Part shown: in pieces, positions 49,620-57,873 of the stretch
How the letters are laid out: each line of letters begins with the position of its first letter
Position numbering within the stretch: the stretch's first letter is position 1
Origin: Alphaproteobacteria bacterium
GTDB lineage: Bacteria; Pseudomonadota; Alphaproteobacteria; Rhizobiales; BM303
NCBI GenBank assembly: GCA_024275895.1
Contig: JAJRYE010000025.1
Location: 16,066 to 80,065 of the forward strand
Length of the DNA: 64,000 nt
Direction of reading: 5' to 3'
Made by a program: the position numbers and the translations under genes
Notes under the pieces: model-generated
What the model was told of the DNA's origin: nothing
The model's database searches: none
What the model saw: the letters and a program-made list of their open reading frames with translations, nothing else

Positions 49620-50294
49620 TTATATTCCGGCCCAGTCCGCCGGGTTGACGTAAAGACCGAACCAGATGGCCCAGAGGCCAAGGGCAATAAAAATAAGCCC
49701 CAGCAGCCGGTGCATTTGCCCCAGTTTTGCGCTTATCGTATCAAGCCCTGCGGCGAGTTTCGGAACAACGGCGATCACGATGAGTGGCGAGGAAAGGGCA
49801 AGGGCGAAAACCGTCATGGTGGAGAGCCCGGCAAGCACGCTGCCGGTGCTGGCGGCGACGCCGATCAGGGCAAACAGGATCGGGGCGGCGCAGGCCGGGA
49901 TGTTGAGGCCAAAAGCCAGGCCGAGGATGGCCGGGTTTTTCATTTTACTCCATGACCGGGGCGAGAGGGCAATCCGGTGTTTTAACAACCCGGCGCGACC
50001 GGACAGATAGGCCAGTCCCAGAGCCAGATAGACAAATCCAAAACCGAGCCAGAATCCTTTTTGCGCGCCAATGAGCACCAGTCCAAGAAGAGCAGCGAGA
50101 GCGCCGAACACCGCCGCAATGAGTGTTCTTGCGGCGGTAAATATCAAGGTTGACATCAGTTTTTTGGCCCGGCTCCGGCCTTCAATCGACCTTAAAAACA
50201 CCAGATGGGCGCCAATGGTGCAAGGCTCGATGAAGCCGAGCATTCCAAGAGCGGCGGGAAGAAGAAAAAATGTTGTTACAAATGCTTCCGGCAC
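49620..50294 (-). CDS. CcdA/DsbD-like cytochrome c biogenesis transmembrane protein
   Basis: FLLPAALGMLGFIEPCTIGAHLVFLRSIEGRSRAKKL; multiple TMs; GLAFGLNIPACAAPILFALIG. Confidence 0.8.
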   Translation of the reverse strand: MPEAFVTTFFLLPAALGMLGFIEPCTIGAHLVFLRSIEGRSRAKKLMSTLIFTAARTLIAAVFGALAALLGLVLIGAQKGFWLGFGFVYLALGLAYLSGRAGLLKHRIALSPRSWSKMKNPAILGLAFGLNIPACAAPILFALIGVAASTGSVLAGLSTMTVFALALSSPLIVIAVVPKLAAGLDTISAKLGQMHRLLGLIFIALGLWAIWFGLYVNPADWAGI

Positions 50295-50498
50295 GTCCGG
50301 GGTTTCCTTTATTTTATATGATGTTAGGGCGGGAATGCCCCTCAGGACGCAATACCATATCCGCCGCTGGAAGTCGCAGCAGGGCCTATCAACAAGTTGT
50401 GAGTATTCAGGCTTGCTCTCATGGATGTATCTTCACATTGTTGTCAGAGATTTTCAATTCATCTTGCGCGCCGGGACGGCGCAACAAAGGGAAATATC

Positions 50499-50969
50499 AT
50501 GAAGTTCTGGAAAGTTATGGGTCTGGGTATTGCCGTGGTCTTGCTGTCGGGCGCAGCGGGAATGCAGTCTTTGCGGGCCAGCGGTGATGCGCCTGTCATC
50601 AAGGTATTCAAATCGCCAAGTTGCGGCTGTTGCGGCAAATGGGTCGATCAGGCCAAAGCCGCCGGTTTCAAGGTCGAGATCACCAATACCGAAAATATGG
50701 AGGTGGTAAAAAAACAGGCCGGGGTTCCCGAACACCTTCAGTCCTGCCACACAGCATCGGTGGACGGATATGTGATCGAGGGGCATGTGCCCTTTAAAGA
50801 TATCCGGCGCATGTTGAAAATGCGGCCGAAAGCCAGGGGCCTGTCGGTGCCCGGTATGGTGACCGGTTCGCCGGGAATGGAATATGGCAATGAGCGCGAG
50901 CCTTTCAATGTGGTTCTTTTCGACGCGTCAGGTTCTGAAAAAATCTTCCAGAGCTATCCGGCGAAGTAA
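50499..50969 (+). CDS. DUF411 (CopG-like) metal-binding protein
   Basis: VIKVFKSPSCGCCGKWVDQAKAAGFKVEITNTENMEVVKKQAGVPEHLQSCHTASVDGYVIEGHVPFKDIRRML. Confidence 0.93.
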   Translation: MKFWKVMGLGIAVVLLSGAAGMQSLRASGDAPVIKVFKSPSCGCCGKWVDQAKAAGFKVEITNTENMEVVKKQAGVPEHLQSCHTASVDGYVIEGHVPFKDIRRMLKMRPKARGLSVPGMVTGSPGMEYGNEREPFNVVLFDASGSEKIFQSYPAK

Positions 50970-51017
50970 GCTGCATTTCCTATCGGTAAAACCGGCCCCG
51001 CTTTTTCCGCAAGGGCT

Positions 51018-52460
51018 TTAACCGGCGCAGCAGGAAAGTTTGGCGATATCCTTGTCAAAGCCCTGCGCCGCGAGTTTCAGTCCCTCCACATTGGTGAGAT
51101 AGGGGAAGATCATCTCCCCCAGATCATCAATGCCAAGCCGCTGTTTTATTGCGATAGCCGCGCTCTGGATGCTGTCGGCGCCTTCCGGGGCGAGTATATG
51201 GGCGCCGAGAATCCGGCGTGAATTTGCATCAGCGATCAGCTTGATGAGACCGCGCGCATCACGCGCCGCCAGGGCGCGCGGCAGGTGCTCAAGGGGCAGG
51301 GTTGAAGTTATCACTTCAAGGCCGCTTGCCCTTGCCTCATTTTCCGTAAGACCAACGCTGGCGGCTTGCGGGTCAGTAAAGACGACTTGCGGCATAGCGC
51401 GGGCATCATAGCGACGCTGTTCATTTTTTACGGCGTTGAGCGCGGCAATCCTGGCGCCGTAGGCGGCCATATAGACAAACATATCGCGCCCGGTGACATC
51501 GCCGGCGGCATAGACGTTTTCGCAGGCGGTGCGCATGTGCCGGTCAACGCGGACAGCGCCATTGCGGGAAAGCTCAATGCCCATCTCTTCCAGTCCCATA
51601 CCGGTGGAATTGGGTTTGCGACCGGTTGCGGCAAGGAGTTGTTCCGCCTTCAGTTCACGTAGCTTGCCCCTGTGTTCATAGTCCAGCCTGAATTTACCTT
51701 CATGGCGGATTGAACGGTAACGGACGCCGCAGATTACATTGACCCCCTCGGCAAGCAGATATTGCCTCAGGGCGGCGCTAATTTCCGGTTCTGCGGCGGG
51801 TAAAAGATGTGAACGGCAGATGAGGGTAACCTTCACACCGAAACGGGCGAACATCTGTCCAAGCTCGCAGCCGATAACGCCGCCGCCGATGACGATCATG
51901 GATTTGGGCAGGGCTTCAAGCTCAAGCGCCGATGTGCTGGTGAGGAAGTGGGTGTTTTCAATCCCCGCGATGGGGGGCTGGGCGGGGGATGAGCCGGTTG
52001 CGATGATGGTTTTTCCCGTCCTGATGAGCCTGCCGCCGAGTTTGATACCGCCGCGTTGCAGTTTTGCGCGGCCCTCAAAATAGCTCACATTTGCATATTC
52101 AGGCAGCAGGTCTTCATATTTGGCCTGCCTGAGCTGATCCACCAGCTCGGTCTTGCGCGCCATTATTGTTGACCAGCCGGTGATTTCGGCACTGGCGCGG
52201 ATGGCGCCGAAACGCTGCGCCGTTTTGGCCTGATGGATGGATTCCGCCGCCCGGATGAGGGTTTTGGAGGGAATGCAGCCGATATTGACGCAGGTGCCGC
52301 CGATGGCGCCATAGCCGATGAGCGCCACGCGCGCGCCGTGTCCGGCGGCCGTTATCGCGGCGGAAAATCCGGCCGAGCCCGCGCCGATGACGCCAAGGTC
52401 ATAGTTGCCGCCATCATCGGCCGCGCCGCCCGGAGCATGGCAACCGGTTGCGGTTTTCAT
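51018..52460 (-). CDS. merA: Mercury(II) reductase (no N-terminal NmerA domain)
   Basis: GAIGGTCVNIGCIPSKTLIRAAE redox motif; C-terminal AKLSCCAG vicinal Cys pair. Confidence 0.93.
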   Translation of the reverse strand: MKTATGCHAPGGAADDGGNYDLGVIGAGSAGFSAAITAAGHGARVALIGYGAIGGTCVNIGCIPSKTLIRAAESIHQAKTAQRFGAIRASAEITGWSTIMARKTELVDQLRQAKYEDLLPEYANVSYFEGRAKLQRGGIKLGGRLIRTGKTIIATGSSPAQPPIAGIENTHFLTSTSALELEALPKSMIVIGGGVIGCELGQMFARFGVKVTLICRSHLLPAAEPEISAALRQYLLAEGVNVICGVRYRSIRHEGKFRLDYEHRGKLRELKAEQLLAATGRKPNSTGMGLEEMGIELSRNGAVRVDRHMRTACENVYAAGDVTGRDMFVYMAAYGARIAALNAVKNEQRRYDARAMPQVVFTDPQAASVGLTENEARASGLEVITSTLPLEHLPRALAARDARGLIKLIADANSRRILGAHILAPEGADSIQSAAIAIKQRLGIDDLGEMIFPYLTNVEGLKLAAQGFDKDIAKLSCCAG

Positions 52461-52744
52461 CGCGGGCTCAAGGCGGAAGGATAACCGGCCCTGGTTGTCG
52501 CGCCGGTGAGGGCGGCAATATCCGTTTTGGCGTCATCGAAGGTAACGATGGCGCTCTTGTGCTCGAAAGAAACGGAAACCTTGTTGACGCCCTTTACGCT
52601 CAAGAGCGCCTTTTTGACCGTATAGGGGCAGGCGGCGCAATACATGTTGCTGACGGCGAGCTTGACGGTCTTTACCGCGGCGAGCGCTGGCATGGAGGTA
52701 AAGAGAAAGGCAATGACGGCCGCCAGTTGCAGATGGGTTTTCAT
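52457..52744 (-). CDS. merP: Periplasmic mercury-binding protein
   Basis: MKTHLQLAAVIAFLFTSMPALAAVKTVKLAVSNMYCAACPYTVKKALLSVKGVNKVSVSFEHKSAIVTFDD. Confidence 0.93.
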   Translation of the reverse strand: MKTHLQLAAVIAFLFTSMPALAAVKTVKLAVSNMYCAACPYTVKKALLSVKGVNKVSVSFEHKSAIVTFDDAKTDIAALTGATTRAGYPSALSPR

Positions 52745-52758
52745 GTGAGTTTGTCCTT

Positions 52759-53178
52759 TCAATTCAGATTGCCCAGCAGATAGGGCACGGCGTAGGGAAA
52801 CAAAATCGCCGCAATGATGAGGGCGGTGGCCGCCCACAGGGCGACTTTGACGATCCTGTTCGGCAGTGGCCGGGCGCAGGCCGCGCCATCGGCGCAGGAT
52901 GTGTCAGGCTTGCGGTAGGTGAGATAAAACCCGTAAGCCAGCAGGGCGAGGGTGAGGGTGATAAAGTAAGGCTTGTAGGGGTAAAGCGCGGTCAGGTTGC
53001 TGATCCATGCGCCCGATATACCGAGCGAGAACAAAACCAGTGGCAATATGCAGCACGAAGAGGCCGCTATCGCCCCTAAAATTCCCCCGGTCGCCAGAAG
53101 ACGCGTTTTGCCATCATTGTCCTTGCCCTTGCTCTTGTCCAGGATATGCCGGGAGGGTTGATCTTGCACGGTATCCAT
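52759..53178 (-). CDS. merT: Mercuric ion transport protein
   Basis: LLATGGILGAIAASSCCILPLVLFSLGISGAWISNLTALYPYKPYFI. Confidence 0.93.
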   Translation of the reverse strand: MDTVQDQPSRHILDKSKGKDNDGKTRLLATGGILGAIAASSCCILPLVLFSLGISGAWISNLTALYPYKPYFITLTLALLAYGFYLTYRKPDTSCADGAACARPLPNRIVKVALWAATALIIAAILFPYAVPYLLGNLN

Positions 53179-53216
53179 ATCCTTTTTTACTCCTTGTGAT
53201 TTAGCCTTGCGGTGAC

Positions 53217-53247
53217 AGGCTAGAACCTGTAGTAGCTACAGATACAA
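53217..53247 (-). promoter_or_regulatory. MerR-type promoter/operator of merTPA
   Basis: Minus strand TTGTAT-(19 nt)-TAGCCT; spacer begins with CTGTAG-CTA-CTACAG (53227-53241), a perfect dyad. Confidence 0.78.
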
Positions 53248-53277
53248 GCGGTTTCTTTCCTGACGGAGATCACGAAA

Positions 53278-53685
53278 ATGAGAGCGTACCGGATTGGCGA
53301 AATCTCCCGGCGCACAAGGGTCAAGATCGAGACAATCCGCTATTATGAGCGCGTCGGCGTCATGCCCGTGCCGGACAGGAGCGAAGGCGGCAGCCGGATT
53401 TACAATCTGGAACAGCTCAAACGCCTCTCATTCATCAAGCGCAGCCGCGAATTGGGGTTTTCGCTGGATGATATCCGCCGCCTGCTGTCTCTGGCCGATG
53501 GCGGGCATAGCTGCGGCGAGGTCAAGGCGCTGACGCAAAGACACCTTACCGGCGTGCGCGAGAAAATCGCTGATCTTCAACGGCTGGAAAAAACCCTCGA
53601 CATGATTTCTTCACGCTGCAGCGGCGATGATGCGCCCGAATGTCCGGTTATCGACGCCCTGTTTGAAGCCGGGCCGCCCGGATGA
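53278..53685 (+). CDS. merR: MerR mercury-responsive regulator
   Basis: YRIGEISRRTRVKIETIRYYERVGVMPVPDRSEGGSRIY; Cys at GHSCGEV, SRCSGDD and ECPV consistent with Hg-responsive MerR. Confidence 0.9.
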   Translation: MRAYRIGEISRRTRVKIETIRYYERVGVMPVPDRSEGGSRIYNLEQLKRLSFIKRSRELGFSLDDIRRLLSLADGGHSCGEVKALTQRHLTGVREKIADLQRLEKTLDMISSRCSGDDAPECPVIDALFEAGPPG

Positions 53686-53728
53686 GCGGGATTTTGGCAG
53701 TGGAGGCGGTATTGAAAGTGAAAGTGTC

Positions 53729-54784
53729 ATGAAGGATTTGCAGGCTCTGGTCAAAGCCTTTCCCGATCCGGTGATCGTTATCTCCTCAAATATGAAAATT
53801 GTGTTTTTTAACGAGGTTTCGCGCGATTTGCTTGATCAGCCCGAAAGCGGCCTGGCGCTTTCGCATGTCACACGCAACAGCGCCTTGCTTGAGGCAGCGG
53901 AGCGCACGTTCAGGAAGGGCAAGAAGACCAGCGTCTCTTTCACCTTGAAAAAACCCTTCAAGCGCCGGGTCAATGCCACCTTGATCCCGCTTGAACATGA
54001 AAATGAGGGCGATGGCGCGGATGTGATCTTTATTTATATGCGCGATGTCTCGGAGCAGGAGCGGCTGGCGAAAATGCGGATGCATTTTATCGCCAATGCC
54101 TCGCATGAGCTGCGTACGCCGCTGGCGGCGATCTCGGGCTTTGTCGAGACCTTGCAGACCAGCGCCCGCGAGGATGAAGCGGCAAGGGAGAAATTCCTCA
54201 ATATCATGGCGGCGCAGGCGCGGCGCATGAGCCGCCTGATTGATGATCTGCTGGCTTTGAGCCGTCTGGAGATGAACGCCGAGCCCCTGCCGGAGACAAG
54301 GGTTGATATGGTTGAGACGCTGGCCGAGATCATTGATGTCTTGCGCCCCCAGGCGGAGGAAAACGCGATCAGACTCAAACCCGGCCTGCCCGGAGGCCCG
54401 CTTTATGTGCGCGGCGAAAAAGACGAACTGGTGCAGGTTTTCCAGAATATCATCCATAACGCGATCCGCTATGGCGGTGATGGCGGCAAGGTCTGGATCG
54501 AGATTAAACGGCAGCCGGCCGCCAAACACCGGGGGGCGCGTCTGGCGATTTCGGTCAGGGATAACGGGAACGGCATTGCCGAAAAGCATATTCCGCGTTT
54601 GACCGAGCGCTTTTACCGGGTGGACAAGATTATCAGCCGCAACAAGGGCGGAACCGGCCTGGGGCTGGCGATCGCCAAGCATATTATCGTGCGCCACCGG
54701 GGCAAGCTGAATATCGAATCAAAGCCGGGAAAGGGCGCAGTGTTTACGGTTGTTTTGCCTCAGGAAATGAGGCCGGTAGAATGA
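53729..54784 (+). CDS. phoR: Phosphate-regulon-type sensor histidine kinase; no N-terminal TM segment in this frame
   Basis: PAS-like LVKAFPDPVIVISSNMKIVFFNEVSRDLL; HATPase/HisKA FIANASHELRTPLAAISGFVETLQ; upstream of the pst remnant and phoB. Confidence 0.85.
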   Translation: MKDLQALVKAFPDPVIVISSNMKIVFFNEVSRDLLDQPESGLALSHVTRNSALLEAAERTFRKGKKTSVSFTLKKPFKRRVNATLIPLEHENEGDGADVIFIYMRDVSEQERLAKMRMHFIANASHELRTPLAAISGFVETLQTSAREDEAAREKFLNIMAAQARRMSRLIDDLLALSRLEMNAEPLPETRVDMVETLAEIIDVLRPQAEENAIRLKPGLPGGPLYVRGEKDELVQVFQNIIHNAIRYGGDGGKVWIEIKRQPAAKHRGARLAISVRDNGNGIAEKHIPRLTERFYRVDKIISRNKGGTGLGLAIAKHIIVRHRGKLNIESKPGKGAVFTVVLPQEMRPVE

Positions 54785-54830
54785 TAAATGTGATGCATCT
54801 ATGATATTGCAGTAAAAACAACAGGTTAGC

Positions 54831-54848
54831 TTGTCATATAGCTGTTAC
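54831..54848 (+). promoter_or_regulatory. Pho box upstream of degenerate pstS
   Basis: TTGTCATATAGCTGTTAC: 15/18 to CTGTCATAWAWCTGTCAY; -10-like TAGATT at 54859-54864 (10 bp downstream). Confidence 0.72.
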
Positions 54849-54960
54849 ACAGGCAGCCTAGATTTCCCCTCAAGGCCAAAGAGGAAGGGGCATTCCGAAG
54901 AGGCGTTCCAACCTTCCTGAAGCGGCCCGTTGGTTTTTACCTTTAAGGGGGGGCTGTAAA

Positions 54961-55915
54961 ATGAGACACATTCTTCTTGGCTGTGTGGCCACGTTATCTC
55001 TGGTGGCTATGATGACGGCAACGCCGGGACAGGCGTGGGACCGGATTTCCATCGTCGGTTCATCCACGGTTTTTCCGTTTTCCATAACCGTTGCCGATAA
55101 ATTCGGCAAAAAGACAAAATTCAAGACGCCGAAAGTCATTTCCACCGGTTCGGGCGGCGGAATGAAGCTGTTTTGCAATGCAAACGGTATTGATACGCCC
55201 GATATTACCAATGCCTCGCGCCGGATGAAGAAAAACGAATGGCGCAAATGCCAGCAGAACGGGGTCAAAAAGATCACGGAAATCATCCTCGGATTTGACG
55301 GTATTGTCCTCGCCAACGCCAAATCCGCGCCGGAGTTCAACCTGACCCGCCAGCAGATTTACCTGGCGGTGGCCAGACTGGTTCCGGGTCAGGGCGGCAA
55401 GCTGGTCGCCAACCCTTACGAGACATGGTCCGATATCGATGCCTCCTTGCCGGATACAAAGATTGAAATCTTTGGCCCGCCGCCGACATCAGGCACCCGC
55501 GATGCCTTTGAGGAGATCGCCATGGGCAAGGGGGCGCATGTCAACGGCAAGGCGCCGAGTTTTGACAATATCGCTTCGGCGCCTATCCGATCTCCCGCTC
55601 ACTGTATTTCTATGTGAAAAATTCGCATGTCGGCGCGGTGCCGGGAATCAAGGCGTATGCCGTGCCGCAGTCTTTGCGTGATGGCTCCTACGGGCTCGGC
55701 GCAACGAAGGCGGAGACTGTTTTGCGGGTGGTTTTACCCGCTGCCCTGCCGGGGATTGTCTCGGCGGTGGTTCTGGCGATCACGCCACCCACATTGACTG
55801 CAATACCTGCTTTCTGGTAACAGGTGAGGCGATGACGGATAAACGCCCCAAGCGCAACGATACCAGCGCTGTTCACTTAAGCCCTGAAACCACAGATAAA
55901 ACGCGAGACGCATAA
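54961..55915 (+). pseudogene. Collapsed pst-phoU operon remnant: pstS' (internal deletion and frameshift) fused to 'pstA' and 'phoU C-terminus
   Basis: PstS: ISIVGSSTVFPFSITVADKFGKKTKF...GPPPTSGTRDAFEEIAMGKGA, then abruptly HVNGKAPSFDNIAS, frameshift near 55577-55580, GAYPISRSLYFYVKNSHVGAVPGIKAYA (PstS C-term), then VPQSLRDGSYGLGATKAETVLRVVLPAALPGIVSAVVLAI (PstA), then out of frame GDHATHIDCNTCFLVTGEAMTDKRPKRNDTSAV (PhoU C-term). Confidence 0.85.
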
Positions 55916-55916
55916 C

Positions 55917-56603
55917 ATGGCGGTCAAGGTCTTGATAGTCGAGGATGAAGAATCGCTGGCGATCATGCTTCAATACAATCTTGAGGCGCGAGGCTACGAG
56001 GTTGAGGTGGCCGAGCGCGGCGATGAGGCGGAGGAGATGATTGCCGAAAACCGGCCCGATATCATCATTCTCGACTGGATGTTGCCCGGGGTCTCGGGCA
56101 TTGAGCTGTGCCGCCGCTTGCGGGCGGGGCGCAAAACGCGCCTTATCCCGGTGATCATGCTCACCGCCAAGGGGGAGGAGGCGGACAAGGTGCGCGGGCT
56201 CAGCACCGGAGCGGATGATTATATCGTCAAACCGTTCTCGCTGCCTGAGTTCATGGCCCGGCTCAAGGCGGTTTTGCGGCGTATTGCGCCGGAGCGGATA
56301 AGCGATGTTCTGGAAATCGGCGATGTGCGGCTGGACCGGGAAACCCGTCTTGTCAAACGCGGCGGGCGCGAAATCCGTCTGGGGCCGACCGAATACCGGC
56401 TGCTTGAGTTTCTAATGGAACGGCCAGGAAGGGTGCTGAGCCGCGAGCAGCTTCTGGACGGAGTGTGGGGGCGTGAGAATTATATTGATGAACGCACGGT
56501 CGATGTTCATATCGGGCGGTTGCGCAAGGCCATGGTGCATGGCAAGGAAAAACAACTGATCCGCACGGTCCGCGGCGCGGGATACGCCATGGGAAAAAAG
56601 TAA
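55917..56603 (+). CDS. phoB: Phosphate regulon response regulator
   Basis: VLIVEDEESLAIMLQYNLEARGYEVEVAERGDEAEEMIAENRPDIIILDWMLPGVSGIELCRRLR; winged-helix C-term RLGPTEYRLLEFLMERPGRVLSREQLLDGVWGRENYIDERTVDVHIGRLRKAM. Confidence 0.93.
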   Translation: MAVKVLIVEDEESLAIMLQYNLEARGYEVEVAERGDEAEEMIAENRPDIIILDWMLPGVSGIELCRRLRAGRKTRLIPVIMLTAKGEEADKVRGLSTGADDYIVKPFSLPEFMARLKAVLRRIAPERISDVLEIGDVRLDRETRLVKRGGREIRLGPTEYRLLEFLMERPGRVLSREQLLDGVWGRENYIDERTVDVHIGRLRKAMVHGKEKQLIRTVRGAGYAMGKK

Positions 56604-56604
56604 C

Positions 56605-57501
56605 TCAGGCCGCGGCCAGGGATGTGATCCATGTCCTGAACGCGGCCAGCGGCGGGTAGTTCGCGCGGCGGCGGGGCCAGACCAGGTAATAGGCATCCGG
56701 GCTTTGTATCGGCAGATTGATGGCGGGGATGAGTTCGCCATTTGCCAACTCGCGCCGCATCAGGAATTCGGGCAGCAGGGCGACGCCAAGGCCGTGTTTT
56801 GCCGCCTGGGCCGCAGTTTCAAACTGATCGAAGACCATTCCGGTTATATTTTCAATCGCTGTATCATGGGCGCGGAACCAGTACGCCCAGGCTCCGGGGC
56901 GGCTGGAGAGGTGAATGAGCGGCGCCCTGCCGAGGGCGGCGGCATCTTTTGGCCTGTGTTTTTGCAAGAATGCCGGTGAGCAGGCGGGCAGGACGGTTTC
57001 GTTCATTAAAAAAGCAGCCCCGGTGCCGGGCCAGTCCGGCTGGCCGAAATGGATGGCGGCGTCGAGTTGTTCCATGCTGAAATCAAACGGTTTGAGCCGC
57101 GTGGTGAAATTTATGGTTATGCCCGGATTGCCGGCAAGAAACCCGGCCATTTGCGGCGCCAGCCAACGGGCGCCGAAAGTGGGCAATATGGCAAGATCAA
57201 GCGTTCCGCCATCGGGGTTGACCCGCAAGGTCATGGAGGCGGCGGCGATGAGTTTGAGCGCCTTGCGGATATCGGGAAGATAGCTTTCTCCCGCCTGCGT
57301 CAGGGCAATCTTTTGTTTGTCGCGGCTGAAGAGGGTAACGCCGAGCTGCGCCTCAAGGGTTTTGATCTTGCGGCTGATGGCACTCTGGGTCAGGCTGAGT
57401 TCCTGAGCCGCCTTCGTAAAACTGAGCAGCCGCGCTGAGGCTTCAAAGGCCGAAAGCAGGCTTGTTGATGGCAAGAAGCGTCTTTGTACCTGCATATTCA
57501 T
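56605..57501 (-). CDS. LysR family transcriptional regulator (GcvA-like)
   Basis: LPSTSLLSAFEASARLLSFTKAAQELSLTQSAISRKIKTLEAQLGVTLFSRDKQKIALTQAG. Confidence 0.92.
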   Translation of the reverse strand: MNMQVQRRFLPSTSLLSAFEASARLLSFTKAAQELSLTQSAISRKIKTLEAQLGVTLFSRDKQKIALTQAGESYLPDIRKALKLIAAASMTLRVNPDGGTLDLAILPTFGARWLAPQMAGFLAGNPGITINFTTRLKPFDFSMEQLDAAIHFGQPDWPGTGAAFLMNETVLPACSPAFLQKHRPKDAAALGRAPLIHLSSRPGAWAYWFRAHDTAIENITGMVFDQFETAAQAAKHGLGVALLPEFLMRRELANGELIPAINLPIQSPDAYYLVWPRRRANYPPLAAFRTWITSLAAA

Positions 57502-57616
57502 TCCATATTCGCATGATATATAATCTATAACGGGTTTAGGATGATGGGGGTAATCTGTCAAATGCGGATATTGACCGGCTGCCATGAGCCGGGTTATGCC
57601 AGTGGCTAACCGATCT

Positions 57617-57690
57617 CGTCATACCGGCGAAAGCCGCTATCCATTGGGGCGTTGTAGTGGATACCGGCTTTTGCCGGTATGATGAGGGTT
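57617..57690. repeat. Intergenic palindromic repeat element
   Basis: CGTCATACCGGCGAAAGCCG..TATCCA ... TGGATACCGGCTTTTGCCGGTATGATG: imperfect nested inverted repeat of a type dispersed between genes in many alphaproteobacteria. Confidence 0.6.
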
Positions 57691-57873
57691 GGCATGGGGC
57701 AAAATGAATGCCGCCAGCGTTGGCGGTATCACGTTATCGTTTTTGGAGTGGATGTCCTGGCTCAAGACGTTATTCCAGAATGGAATGGTATCCTGAGCTA
57801 AGAATGTTTGCCTTTGCTTCTGTTTTGGGAGCATGAATACACATAGGCTCCGTTTACCTGCGAGGAAGAAACA

